From: Novosphingobium sp. JCM 18896 | Lineage (GTDB): Bacteria > Pseudomonadota > Alphaproteobacteria > Sphingomonadales > Sphingomonadaceae | NCBI RefSeq assembly: GCF_025938095.1 | Contig: NZ_JAPCZF010000003.1 | Location: 372,001-436,000 of the forward strand | Length of the DNA stretch: 64,000 nt | Direction of reading: 5' to 3' | Shown: positions 8,685 to 16,376 of the stretch, piece by piece | How positions within the stretch are numbered: the stretch's first letter is position 1 | How the letters are laid out: each line of letters starts with the position of its first letter | Made by a program: the position numbers and the translations under genes | The notes under the pieces: generated by a model | Databases searched by the model: none | What the model was told of the DNA's origin: nothing | The model's input: the letters and a program-made list of their open reading frames with translations, nothing else

Positions 8685-10286
8685 TCAGGTGGCGGGCAGC
8701 GAGGTGCACGACGTGTTCGTCGAGCCCAGGTTCGCTGCCGCGCTGTTGCAGGTCCAGCCCGCGTACCAGGTGTCCGAAGCGTTACGCACCGCACCGATCC
8801 AGGTGGTGGTGTCGAAGAAGCTCGACGTCGCCTTGGGATCGGTGGCGGTGACCGCCGTTTCGTTGGCGCCGTTGATGAACAGGCTCGAAAGCGTGCTCGT
8901 GAAGGCGTCGTTGTTGTTGTTCGCGCCGGTGCCGAAGGCCGTGCCGACCTGGGCGGCGGTGTACGAACCCGAGCCGAGGAACTTCGCGGCGTTACAGCTC
9001 AGCACGACCGAGCGGGCGGTGAGCGTCGCGGGCGTGGTGCCCGAGCCGTTCAGACGGACGCACTCGTTGTTGGGGCTGAAGATGATGCCGTTGATCAGCG
9101 TCGTGTCCGAGTTGCCGCGGAACAGGCCCGAAGCGAGGTCGTTGGCTTCGTTGTTGGTGCTCGTCTGGCGCTGGATCGCGGTGAAGTTGGCAACGGCCAG
9201 CTTGGTGCGCGGGGTATCGGTCTCGTTGCCGTTCGAGTCGATCTCGAACAGGGCGTCGCCGGCACCGTCACGCTGGACGAGCAGCGCGTACTGGACGTTC
9301 ATCTGCGCACCGGTGTCGACGTCGAGGCTGTCGTCGTCGGCGCCGATCGAGACGTAGTACTTGAGGTTCGGGCTACCGCCGAACCACTCCGAACCGTCGT
9401 CCGAGCTGTTGTACGACTGGATGTGGTCGAGCACGGTGCCGGTGCCGACGCCTTCGCCGGTCAGCGACTGCAGTTCGACGTTCGAGCCGAGGATGAAGCC
9501 CGAGTAGCGGATTTGCACATAACTCATGCGGCCGGCGTTGTAGGCGTTCTCGGTGCCGCCGAAGCGTGCCGGATCGGCCGCGCCTTCGGTCTGGCGCTCG
9601 CAGGTGTTTGAAGCGACGCTACCGGTGGTGCAGTCGGTGGTCGGCGCGCGGCCCATCAACACGACGCCGCCCCACTGGCCCTGCGAGGTCTCGGTGACCT
9701 GGCCGGTGACGTTGTCCTTGCTGGTGAAGATGATCGGCGAGGTGGCCGTACCGACCGCGTTGATCTTGTTACCGCGGTTGACGGCGAGCCACGAGGCACC
9801 GGGGGCGCCGATCAGCGTCGCGCCGGCGTCGATCGTCAGCGTGACGTTGGTGTCGGCGGTCAGGTTGGCCGTGGGGCAACCCGCGGTCGAGGTGGCGACG
9901 GGCGCCGCGGTGGTCGGGGCGGTGAAGCCGCCGTCACAACCAACGTCGACGCGGCCGTTCATCTGGTAGACGAGGCCGGCAATCTTGGGGAGCTGCGAGC
10001 TGCGATCGACGACGCGCGGCAGCGTGCAGACACGGTAAGAACCGGTCGGGCCGGTGATGACACCGTCGTCCTTGAGCTGCGTCGTGGCCGTGATCGTCGG
10101 GCACGAGGAAGCCGCGACGACATTGCCGGCGCCCGGCGTGGGGGTCGGGCTCGGGCTGGGCGTCGGAGCGGGGTTGTTGATGATGACGTCGCCGCCGGTG
10201 CCGGGCGAAGCGATGTCGCTCGGTCCGCAACCAGCAAGCGCGACCGCGCTGCAGCCGACAAGCAACAGGCCATGGATATTCTTCAC
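8685..10286 (-). CDS. large surface lipoprotein, beta-helix-like
   Basis: A 533-residue predicted lipoprotein with signal peptide and lipobox LAGC (lipidated C20), then a Pro/Thr/Ser linker (residues 35-52). The body is rich in Asn, Thr and Gly, with short repeats of beta-helix character such as INAVGTATSPIIFTSKDN and LDHIQSYNSSDDGSEWFGG, a pattern seen in pectin-lyase-like right-handed beta-helices. Cysteine pairs are scattered and may form disulfides. It is first in an operon with the TonB receptor, so it may be a surface binding or processing partner. Pho-like repeats lie 72-135 bp upstream. I do not know its ligand. Confidence 0.75.
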   Translation of the reverse strand: MKNIHGLLLVGCSAVALAGCGPSDIASPGTGGDVIINNPAPTPSPSPTPTPGAGNVVAASSCPTITATTQLKDDGVITGPTGSYRVCTLPRVVDRSSQLPKIAGLVYQMNGRVDVGCDGGFTAPTTAAPVATSTAGCPTANLTADTNVTLTIDAGATLIGAPGASWLAVNRGNKINAVGTATSPIIFTSKDNVTGQVTETSQGQWGGVVLMGRAPTTDCTTGSVASNTCERQTEGAADPARFGGTENAYNAGRMSYVQIRYSGFILGSNVELQSLTGEGVGTGTVLDHIQSYNSSDDGSEWFGGSPNLKYYVSIGADDDSLDVDTGAQMNVQYALLVQRDGAGDALFEIDSNGNETDTPRTKLAVANFTAIQRQTSTNNEANDLASGLFRGNSDTTLINGIIFSPNNECVRLNGSGTTPATLTARSVVLSCNAAKFLGSGSYTAAQVGTAFGTGANNNNDAFTSTLSSLFINGANETAVTATDPKATSSFFDTTTWIGAVRNASDTWYAGWTCNSAAANLGSTNTSCTSLPAT

Positions 10287-10357
10287 GGTAAATTCCCCCT
10301 CATGATCGAGTGGCGCGAGCCCTCTGGCCGCGGCGAATCGCCAATTAGAGGAGGTAA

Positions 10358-10420
10358 ATGACAGTTTGTTTTCGGTATCGTGACAGTATCGGAATAGTTG
10401 TTCGTGACGTTTTTATGACA
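10358..10420 (-). promoter_or_regulatory. two Pho-box-like sites before the lipoprotein-receptor operon
   Basis: Read toward the lipoprotein gene, TGTCATAAAAACGTCAC (10420-10404) matches the PhoB consensus at about 15 of 18 positions with the correct 11-bp spacing. Nearer the gene, two perfect half-sites CTGTCAC (10386) and CTGTCAT (10364) lie 22 bp, two periods, apart. The closest is 72 bp from the start codon. Confidence 0.62.
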
Positions 10421-10639
10421 ATTGTGTCTGCGTTTCTGGTGTTGTCTGCGATTCATATGGGGTGTGACGCAGAGATCGAAGGTCTGTTCGATCCCGTGGC
10501 AAGTCGAATCGGGACGATTGGTCGATGCATGTCGGCATTGCCGTTTTATGACACTAACGGCATTCTTCGGTTGGGGATTGTCGCGGGGGTTTGCGCCGAC
10601 TCGCCTCGAATCGGCAGAAATCTGCGGATGCACACGTCG

Positions 10640-10657
10640 ATTGCAGTTTTATGACAG
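10640..10657. promoter_or_regulatory. Pho-box-like site before the TPR gene
   Basis: On the minus strand, CTGTCATAAAACTGCAAT matches the PhoB consensus almost completely over the first half-site and spacer, with a weaker second half-site (CTGCAAT). It lies 73 bp before the chosen start of the TPR gene. Its orientation favours the leftward lipoprotein gene, so which promoter it serves is uncertain. Confidence 0.5.
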
Positions 10658-10729
10658 TTGCGTCATTTTGTTTCCAGATCGCGACGAATGCGGTTTACTC
10701 GTGCCATTGCATTGATGGGGAGTTTGCCA

Positions 10730-11086
10730 ATGTCTGCCACTCTGACGCTCGCAGGACTCCTGCTGGCCCAGTCCGCCTGGTTCGTCGCGCCGACCAATAT
10801 CGAACGCACCGACGTCGCCTACGAAGCGATGAGCCACGGGCGCACCGATGCCGCGATCTCGCAGCTTCGCGACCATTCCGCCAACGATGCCGCCGCGCTG
10901 ATCAACCTCGGCACCGCCTATGCCCGCAAGGGCATGCGCGCCGAAGCGATGGAGTGCTTCGAGGCCGCGATGGCCGCCGATCGCTACGAGCTCCAGCTGG
11001 CCGATGGCAGCTGGATGGATTCGCGCCGCGCCGCACGCATCGCCGCCGCCCGTCTCGACCGCACGAGCACGCTGGCTTCGCGCTGA
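10730..11086 (+). CDS. small exported TPR-like protein
   Basis: A 118-residue protein with a hydrophobic N-terminus (SATLTLAGLLLAQSAW) that could be a signal peptide or anchor. One tetratricopeptide-like helix pair follows: ALINLGTAYARKGMRAEAME, then CFEAAMAADR. The start at 10730 follows GGGGAG by seven bases; earlier in-frame ATGs at 10688 and 10715 are possible. It is divergent from the lipoprotein-receptor operon across the Pho-box-rich gap and 102 bp upstream of the VirB2/VirB11-like pair. A role as periplasmic adaptor of either system is a guess. Confidence 0.65.
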   Translation: MSATLTLAGLLLAQSAWFVAPTNIERTDVAYEAMSHGRTDAAISQLRDHSANDAAALINLGTAYARKGMRAEAMECFEAAMAADRYELQLADGSWMDSRRAARIAAARLDRTSTLASR

Positions 11087-11137
11087 GCCAAGTTGGAAGT
11101 CTCATCGAGGGCGCTTTCCGCAGCCCGCGGTGAGGCT

Positions 11138-11155
11138 TCGTCACATTGCCGTCAT
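11138..11155 (+). promoter_or_regulatory. possible Pho-box before the VirB2/VirB11-like pair
   Basis: CGTCACATTGCCGTCATC holds two CGTCA half-sites exactly 11 bp apart, reading toward the VirB2-like gene 34 bp downstream. Overall match to the PhoB consensus is about 12 of 18, so this is the weakest of the Pho-like sites listed. Confidence 0.32.
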
Positions 11156-11188
11156 CTTATTGGCGCAACGGGCCCGCAGGAGGGCCCT

Positions 11189-11533
11189 GTGACACATCGA
11201 TTCCCCAAGACCCAGCTTACGACGTTTTCGCGCCTGCGCGCGCTTTCGATCTTCTCCGCCCTGTCGTTCCTCACCGCTGCGCCCGCCTCGGCGCAGGCGG
11301 TTCATGCCGATCCCGCGGGTTCGGGGCCGATCGTCGCCGCGCTCGGCTGGCTTCAGGGCACCCTACTCGGCAACGTCGCCACCGCCGTCGCGGTCATGGC
11401 CGTCGCCGCGGTCGGCTTCATGATGCTGACCGGGCGGATGAACTGGCGCTTCGGGGCGACCGTCATCATCGGCTGTTTCATCCTGTTCGGCGCGGGTGCG
11501 ATCGTCACGGGCATCCAGTCGGCCGCGGGCTGA
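11189..11533 (+). CDS. VirB2/TrbC-family pilin-like protein
   Basis: A 114-residue small membrane protein. A long signal sequence ends near APASAQA (about residue 37). Two hydrophobic segments follow, around LGNVATAVAVMAVAAVGFMML and FGATVIIGCFILFGAGAIVTG, separated by the short basic loop TGRMNWR, which is the layout of VirB2/TrbC pilins. The start is a GTG with AGGAGG five bases upstream. Its stop shares one base with the start of the VirB11-like ATPase. No other mating-pair genes (VirB3-B10, VirD4) are nearby, so a conjugation pilus cannot be built from this locus alone. Confidence 0.75.
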   Translation: MTHRFPKTQLTTFSRLRALSIFSALSFLTAAPASAQAVHADPAGSGPIVAALGWLQGTLLGNVATAVAVMAVAAVGFMMLTGRMNWRFGATVIIGCFILFGAGAIVTGIQSAAG

Positions 11534-12555
11534 TGAGCGGCGAGATCGTGCCTCTTCCCGGAGGCCCTCTTCACGGGGGCGGCGCCAGCGGGCACAACGT
11601 GGCCGTGCCGCGCAGCGTCTATCTCGATGCCTATCTCGCCCCCTTGCGCCCCTGGCTCGAGCGCGAGAGCGTGACCGAGATCCTGGTCAACCGCCCCGGC
11701 GAGCTGTGGGTGGAAGATGCCGCGCATCCGGGCATGCAGCGGATCGAGCTGGCCGAAGTCGACGACGAACTGCTCAAGCGCCTGGCCGAACAGGTCGCGC
11801 GGATCAGCCACCAGGGCATCAACCGCGAGCATCCGCTGCTCGCCGCGACGCTTCCCGATGGCGGTCGTATCCAGATCGTCGGCCCGCCGGCGACGCGGCG
11901 TCACTGGGCCATGGCGATCCGTCGCCACCGCCTGCTCGAATTGCCGCTCGACGCCTATGATCGCGGCCCTATCGCGGTCGCGGCCGAGGCGCCCATGCCC
12001 GACGCGCAGGCCGAACCGATCGCCTTCCTGCGCGAGGCGATCCGCCGCCGCCGCACGATCCTGATCTCGGGCGGCACCTCGACCGGCAAGACCACCTTCC
12101 TCAACGCCATGCTCAGCGAGATCCCGGGCGAGGAGCGCGTCGTCCTCGTCGAGGACACGGCCGAACTCAAGCTGCCGGGCGCCAACGGCGTCGGCCTGAT
12201 TGCGGTCAAGGGCGAACTCGGCGAGGCAAAGGTTTCGGCCAACGACCTGCTCCAGGCGGCGCTGCGCCTGCGGCCCGACCGCATCGTCCTCGGCGAGCTG
12301 CGCGGCACCGAGACGGTGAGCTTCCTGCGCGCGATCAACACCGGCCATCCCGGCTCGTTTTCGACCGTCCATGCGAACACGCCGCGCGGCGCGCTCGAGC
12401 AGATCGCGCTGATGTCGATGCAGACCGGGATCGGCCTGAGCCGCGCCGAGACGCTCGAATATGCGGCCTCGGTGATCGACGTCGTGGTCCAGCTAGACCG
12501 CCGCGAGGGCAAGCGCGGCATCGCCGCGATCGCGGAATCGGTGAGCCTGCTCTAG
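11533..12555 (+). CDS. VirB11/TrbB-family secretion ATPase
   Basis: A 340-residue hexameric-type traffic ATPase. The N-terminal domain contains SVTEILVNRPGELWVE (46-61). The RecA-like domain has Walker A GGTSTGKTT (180-188), an Asp/Glu box VEDTAEL (206-212), Walker B DRIVLGELRG (249-258) and the His box GHPGSFSTVHAN. All catalytic residues appear intact, so it should hydrolyse ATP. It overlaps the VirB2-like gene by one base. In type IV secretion VirB11 works with VirB4, VirB3 and VirB6, none of which is here. It could serve a distant system or act with the VirB2-like protein alone. Confidence 0.85.
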   Translation: MSGEIVPLPGGPLHGGGASGHNVAVPRSVYLDAYLAPLRPWLERESVTEILVNRPGELWVEDAAHPGMQRIELAEVDDELLKRLAEQVARISHQGINREHPLLAATLPDGGRIQIVGPPATRRHWAMAIRRHRLLELPLDAYDRGPIAVAAEAPMPDAQAEPIAFLREAIRRRRTILISGGTSTGKTTFLNAMLSEIPGEERVVLVEDTAELKLPGANGVGLIAVKGELGEAKVSANDLLQAALRLRPDRIVLGELRGTETVSFLRAINTGHPGSFSTVHANTPRGALEQIALMSMQTGIGLSRAETLEYAASVIDVVVQLDRREGKRGIAAIAESVSLL

Positions 12556-12599
12556 ATTGCCATCAATCTATTGATATTGAATGGTTTTATGGAGTGCTT

Positions 12600-12622
12600 C
12601 GCGCAAGTTTACAAACTTCGCG
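12600..12622. terminator. palindrome after the VirB11-like gene
   Basis: CGCGCAAGTTT ACA AACTTCGCG forms an interrupted inverted repeat 45 bp after the ATPase stop, in a 210-bp AT-richer gap between convergent genes. No long T-run follows, so terminator activity is plausible but not certain. Confidence 0.45.
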
Positions 12623-12765
12623 AAACTCATGCGTGTGAAACATGGCGAAAGTTTTCGCGCGGCGTGTCCGCTGCGCGATTCCTGCTGATAGATCAGCCGC
12701 TTGCACGATGAGAAAGACCGGGGCTGAACTTCTCACCTGGTGTCGATGTAGGAAAGGCCGATGTT

Positions 12766-13557
12766 TCAGCCGGCCTCGAAGGCCAGCGTCACGGTGTAGC
12801 TGTAGAACGGCGCGGCGGCCCCGCTCGGCGCGGCCGCGCGGTGACGGACGAGGAGCAGGTAGCGGCCGGCATCGGGCGCGGTCACGCTGAACCGGCCCGC
12901 GCTGTCGGTCTTGACCTCGGTCACCTGCTTGCGGCCGTCGTAGAGCCCGGCCTCGCGGAACATTGTGACATCGGCGGCCGTCAGTGGCTTGCCGTCGAAC
13001 AGGACCTCGAAGCGCGCGGGCGCGGCGGCGGCGGTCGCCGTGGGATCGGCCAGCGGATGGATCTCCAGCGCCTTGCCGCGCGGCGCCAGCGCGCCGATCC
13101 CGGTGGGCTTGCCGCGCAGGACATAGGCGTCGGCCAGGGTCGTGCTCTGCACGGCGACGGTCTCGGCCCCGGCGGGTGGCGCGCCGTCCTCGCCGACCAT
13201 CTTCCAGGTCTCGCCGGCGCGGAACATCTTGCCCATGCGGCCGAGGCGCTGGCCCGACGACAGGCGATAGACGCCGTCGGCGGGCACCGCCGCCTCGACC
13301 AGGGTGCGGTCGGCGGTGAACAGCGGCGTGCCGAGTTTCGTGACCGAGCCGTCGGGGCCGGTGATTTCGAACGGCGCGTCCTTCATCGCGATCTCGGGGC
13401 GGAAGGCGTCCTCGGTGAACGAGGCCTCGATCGACACCTTGTCGTGCGTGCCGATCTCGAACATGCCGGGGGCGATATAGGGCATGTGCGCGAGCGCGGG
13501 CGCCGCCGCAGCGAGCAGCACGATCGAAGCGGTAACACGCAGAGCAGCCTTAATCAC
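12766..13557 (-). CDS. DUF4198 periplasmic protein, Fur-linked
   Basis: A 263-residue exported protein with a signal peptide ending at ALAH, so the mature protein starts near HMPYIAPGMFE, the usual DUF4198 beginning. It has two beta-rich parts. The C-terminal Ig-like module carries FEVLFDGKPLTAADVTM and VTEVKTDSAGRFSVTAPDAG, as in NikM/CbiK-type and GH25-like periplasmic DUF4198 proteins. A second, related DUF4198 protein lies at 41974-42957 in the iron operon. A Fur-like box 38 bp upstream of the start supports a role in iron (or cobalt/nickel) handling in the periplasm. The biochemical function of the family is unknown. Confidence 0.8.
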   Translation of the reverse strand: MIKAALRVTASIVLLAAAAPALAHMPYIAPGMFEIGTHDKVSIEASFTEDAFRPEIAMKDAPFEITGPDGSVTKLGTPLFTADRTLVEAAVPADGVYRLSSGQRLGRMGKMFRAGETWKMVGEDGAPPAGAETVAVQSTTLADAYVLRGKPTGIGALAPRGKALEIHPLADPTATAAAAPARFEVLFDGKPLTAADVTMFREAGLYDGRKQVTEVKTDSAGRFSVTAPDAGRYLLLVRHRAAAPSGAAAPFYSYTVTLAFEAG

Positions 13558-13594
13558 GATCGTCCCCCGAACCTTGCCGATCGCGGGTAAATAC

Positions 13595-13610
13595 GCGAAC
13601 GATTCTCAAT
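13595..13610 (-). promoter_or_regulatory. Fur-like box before the DUF4198 gene
   Basis: GCGAACGATTCTCAAT is nearly identical to the site before the PepSY operon (44210-44225; 15 of 16 bases) and to the reverse complement of the site before the siderophore receptor (36077-36091). It resembles the alphaproteobacterial Fur consensus and lies 38 bp upstream of the start codon. Confidence 0.6.
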
Positions 13611-13632
13611 AGCAAGTAATTCGGCGGTGTCG

Positions 13633-14025
13633 TCAGCCGACCAGTGCCGCCGGACGGAAGCTGTGATCGGCGCGGGCGCGGAAGTTGAGCAGCCGCGCGG
13701 GGGCATCGCCGGTGCGGAACGAATAGGTCACGCCCGCCGGAATGTAGATCGAGCCGCCAGCCGCGAGCGACTTGTCCTGCCAGTGCAGCGAGCCCTCGGC
13801 GACATAGAATATCTCGTCTTCGTCGTGCGCGTGCGGGGCGATCAGGGTCTGTGGGTTCAGCCGCATCTCCATGAGCTGCATGGTCTTCTCGTCGCCGGCT
13901 TCGTGAAACGAAAGCTGACCCTCGAGTTCGGTCGCGTCGATGTGATCGCGCATCCAGCCCATGGGAATGTCGCCGATCTTGCGCCAGGCGAGCTGATCGG
14001 GGTGGTGCACGCGGATCGTCATCAT
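13633..14025 (-). CDS. cupin-domain protein
   Basis: A 130-residue single-domain cupin. Metal motif 1 is in PHAHDEDEIFYVAEG (histidines and glutamate about residues 66-73); motif 2 is around GGSIYIPAGVTYSF. Such small beta-barrels bind Fe, Mn or Zn and act as dioxygenases, isomerases or ligand sensors. The start at 14025 follows GAGGGAG; a second ATG three bases downstream is possible. It is divergent from an AraC-type regulator that itself has a cupin sensor, so it is probably that regulator's target. The substrate is unknown. Confidence 0.8.
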   Translation of the reverse strand: MMTIRVHHPDQLAWRKIGDIPMGWMRDHIDATELEGQLSFHEAGDEKTMQLMEMRLNPQTLIAPHAHDEDEIFYVAEGSLHWQDKSLAAGGSIYIPAGVTYSFRTGDAPARLLNFRARADHSFRPAALVG

Positions 14026-14156
14026 GGTTCTCCCTCTTGTCGCACTCGGGATGCCACGACAGAGCTTTGACTGTCTCGCGGCCATCGGCCAATGTTGGCG
14101 CTCAAACGGCCATTGTCGTCGCAAGGGGCCGCGGCGATCGGCAGAGGGAGCAGGCG

Positions 14157-14969
14157 GTGGCGCGGTACGACATCGATCCCGATCTCGAATGCGGGCTGGT
14201 GACCCTGGCCGATCCGGCTTCGCGCGGCTTTGCCGGCGGCCTGATCCAGGACGAGTTCGACATCGACAGTCCCTGGCACCACCACGACATGCACCAGCTG
14301 CAATATGCCTTCGAAGGCTCGATGGAGCTTGAGGACGGCGAGGGGCGGCACCTGCTGCCGCGCAGTCTGGCCGGATGGATTCCCGCGGGTACGCGCCATC
14401 GCAACAGCCTGCACCGGATCTCGTCGGTCTCGGTTCTGCTCGCGCCCGACTGCGTGCCGGAGCCGGGCGAAGGCGTCCGTATCCTGCGCGTCTCACCGCT
14501 GATGCGCGAGATGATCGCGGAGGCCGCGCGCTGGCCGCTCGGCGCCGCGCTCGATGCGACGGGCCAGGCCTTCTTCGCCGCCTTCGCGCGGCTCTGCGGC
14601 GAATGGATCGCCGACCGCGCGCCGCTGACCCTGCCGACCACACCCGACCCGGTGCTCGGTATCGCGCTCGCGGCGGTGCGCGCCGATCCCGCGGGGTGCC
14701 GGATGGACGATGCCGCGCGCGCGGCGGGCCTGTCCGAACGCTCGCTGCGCCGACGCTGCCAGGCACAGCTCGGCATGGGCTGGGACGAGTACCGCCGCCG
14801 CGCGCGCCTGCTCGTCTCGATCGAGGCGCTGACCGAGAGCGAGCGCTCGATCGCCCAGGTCGCCGCCGACGTCGGCTTCGAGAGCCAGAGCGCGTTCGCG
14901 CGCGCCTTTCGGCGGCTCACCGGGGAGGCGCCGCAGGCCTTTCGCGCTGCGGCGCGGCGACGGGGCTAG
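14157..14969 (+). CDS. AraC-family transcriptional regulator with cupin sensor
   Basis: A 270-residue regulator. The N-terminal cupin (about 20-110) has HHHDMHQLQYAFEGSMEL and GWIPAGTRHRN. The C-terminal AraC domain has two helix-turn-helix units: MDDAARAAGLSERSLRRRCQ and IAQVAADVGFESQSAFARAF, followed by RRLTGEAPQAFR. The start is a GTG at 14157 after GAGGGAG; homology does not support the longer open frame upstream. It is divergent from the cupin gene 131 bp away, a common arrangement for a sensor and its target. The inducer cannot be inferred. Confidence 0.88.
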   Translation: MARYDIDPDLECGLVTLADPASRGFAGGLIQDEFDIDSPWHHHDMHQLQYAFEGSMELEDGEGRHLLPRSLAGWIPAGTRHRNSLHRISSVSVLLAPDCVPEPGEGVRILRVSPLMREMIAEAARWPLGAALDATGQAFFAAFARLCGEWIADRAPLTLPTTPDPVLGIALAAVRADPAGCRMDDAARAAGLSERSLRRRCQAQLGMGWDEYRRRARLLVSIEALTESERSIAQVAADVGFESQSAFARAFRRLTGEAPQAFRAAARRRG

Positions 14970-15680
14970 TCAGGCCGGCTTGGGCTCGCGTGGCCAGCGG
15001 TGGGTCGGCCGGGTTAGCATCGTGACGCCCGCGTCGAGATCGCAGACCTCCGCCAGTTTTTCGGGCAGCTTCGCCATCTCGGGCTTGGCGAAGGCGTCGA
15101 TCGCGGCGTCGATGCTGGGGAACCAGGACTCGTCGATCGCTTCGAAGGGGAAATCGACCGGCGGGCCGTCGACCGTCACGTTGAGCGCCCAGCGCTGCGC
15201 GCCGAGTGCGGGAGCGAGGTCGGCGGCGAGCTGGCCGTATTCGTCCCTGAGGAAGCTCTCGTACTGCTCGCGCGAGACGCCTTCTTTGCGCTTGAGGAAG
15301 CGGAAAATCGCGGCCTCGCCGACCTTGCCGTCGACGAAGCGGGTTTCCTTGGCCCAGAAGCTGAATTCGGGCGTGTAACGGTCGAACACTCGCAGTTCGT
15401 CCTCGTCGATCAGCGCGCGCTGTTCCTTCGAGAAGCCCTTGCCGTAGAAGGTGTCGAGCACCGGTGCCTCGGCGACGCTGACGCCGTCGTGTTCGGTCGA
15501 GACGGGCAGGTCGGCCGCGCGCGGATCGTCGACGCGCGTGGTGTAGCGCATCCAGTCGATCGTGCCGTCCATCGCGGGGAACTGGCTGGCGAAGACCGCA
15601 TGGCTCTTCCAGGTGCGCGGCCAGTCTTCCCAGGCGACGTTCTTGGCGCGCCGCGCCAGGTAGAGCATCTTGTAGGGCAT
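14970..15680 (-). CDS. EthD-domain protein
   Basis: A 236-residue protein made of two ferredoxin-like alpha/beta halves of EthD type: KMLYLARRAKNVAWEDWPRTW at the start and AIFRFLKRKEGVSREQYESFL in the second half. EthD proteins accompany P450 or ring-degrading systems; a few are dehydratases, most are undefined. The start at 15680 follows AGAGGA. It is 43 bp downstream of the deazaflavin-type protein gene in the same direction and probably co-transcribed with it, so a shared catabolic step is likely. The substrate is unknown. Confidence 0.72.
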   Translation of the reverse strand: MPYKMLYLARRAKNVAWEDWPRTWKSHAVFASQFPAMDGTIDWMRYTTRVDDPRAADLPVSTEHDGVSVAEAPVLDTFYGKGFSKEQRALIDEDELRVFDRYTPEFSFWAKETRFVDGKVGEAAIFRFLKRKEGVSREQYESFLRDEYGQLAADLAPALGAQRWALNVTVDGPPVDFPFEAIDESWFPSIDAAIDAFAKPEMAKLPEKLAEVCDLDAGVTMLTRPTHRWPREPKPA

Positions 15681-15723
15681 CGGTTGTTCCTCTCGATTCA
15701 GGCGGGTCATTGCCCGCTTAAAG

Positions 15724-16227
15724 TCAGTCCAGATCGGCTTCGCTGAATACCGCGATGGGCTCGATCGCCTTGAGCATGAGCAGCGGGATCACGCGTTCGG
15801 TGCGGGTCTGGTAGACGCCGTAGAACGGATAGGAATCGACCATGAAGGCCCAGACCTTGTCGCGCTCGGCGCCTTCGGGCTCGCGCCAGGTGGCGCGGAA
15901 GGCCTGGGTGGCGATCTGGAAGTCGACCGTCTCGGCGGCCAGGATGTTGTGGTACCACTGCGGGCTGTCGTCGGCGCCGCCCTTCGAGGCGCAGATCACC
16001 ACTTCGCCGCCGATGTCGCCGTAGGACAGGCCCTGGATCATCGTCTTGCCGGTCTTGCGGCCTTTGTACCGGATCAGGCAGTGGGTGCCGAACGGATGCC
16101 CGCCGGCGCCGGTCAGGTCCATGATGTGGCCCTGCCGCCCGCCCGAGCGCAGATAGAGCCGGCGGTGCTCCTTCACCCAGTCGAAGGTGCCCGCGGGGCG
16201 CGTGATTTCGGGTAGTGGTTCGCTCAC
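15724..16227 (-). CDS. nitroreductase/deazaflavin-dependent (DUF385) family protein
   Basis: A 167-residue split-barrel protein of the DUF385/PF04075 group, defined in actinobacteria as F420-dependent nitroreductases. Family marks include THCLIRYKGRKTGKTMIQGL, GGEVVICASKGGADDSPQWYHN and FRATWREPEGAERDKVWAFM. The start is a GTG at 16227 behind GGGAGA. F420 is not normal in sphingomonads, so a flavin or haem may be the real cofactor. It is followed by an EthD gene. Its role is probably catabolic reduction, but this is inference. Confidence 0.78.
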   Translation of the reverse strand: MSEPLPEITRPAGTFDWVKEHRRLYLRSGGRQGHIMDLTGAGGHPFGTHCLIRYKGRKTGKTMIQGLSYGDIGGEVVICASKGGADDSPQWYHNILAAETVDFQIATQAFRATWREPEGAERDKVWAFMVDSYPFYGVYQTRTERVIPLLMLKAIEPIAVFSEADLD

Positions 16228-16376
16228 TTGTGCCGTCTCCCTGCGATGCACGGCGATCGTGCCGCTAGCTCGCGTGCTTTCGTCTTCGGGAGGACTATGC
16301 AGCACGACGCTGCCGAGCGGGAACACCGCGCGGCAAAGCGGCTAGTCGCTGGCGGCAGTGGCTGGCGGGAAAGGCT

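Larger units (their letters stand above)
10287..10729. other. 443-bp divergent regulatory gap with repeated GTTTTATGACA
   Basis: This AT-richer gap separates the lipoprotein and TPR genes. The motif GTTTTATGACA (or with one extra T) occurs at 10410-10420, 10543-10553 and 10647-10656, all in the same orientation. Each contains the PhoB half-site ATGACA plus the AT spacer. I see no convincing small gene inside. Confidence 0.6.

Noticed and set aside
5980..9357. A long plus-strand open frame (1125 codons) opposite the TonB receptor and lipoprotein genes.
   Set aside because: It is the antisense shadow of two clear genes in GC-rich DNA. Its translation has no domain pattern and is Arg/Asp/Val-rich, as expected from such shadows.
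11189..12555. A complete conjugation or type IV secretion cluster.
   Set aside because: Only VirB2-like and VirB11-like genes are present; no VirB4, VirB6-B10, VirD4, relaxase or attachment sites.
13633..14766. A 377-residue extended cupin protein.
   Set aside because: The extension is Arg/Pro-rich antisense of the AraC gene. A good ribosome site and homology place the start at 14025.
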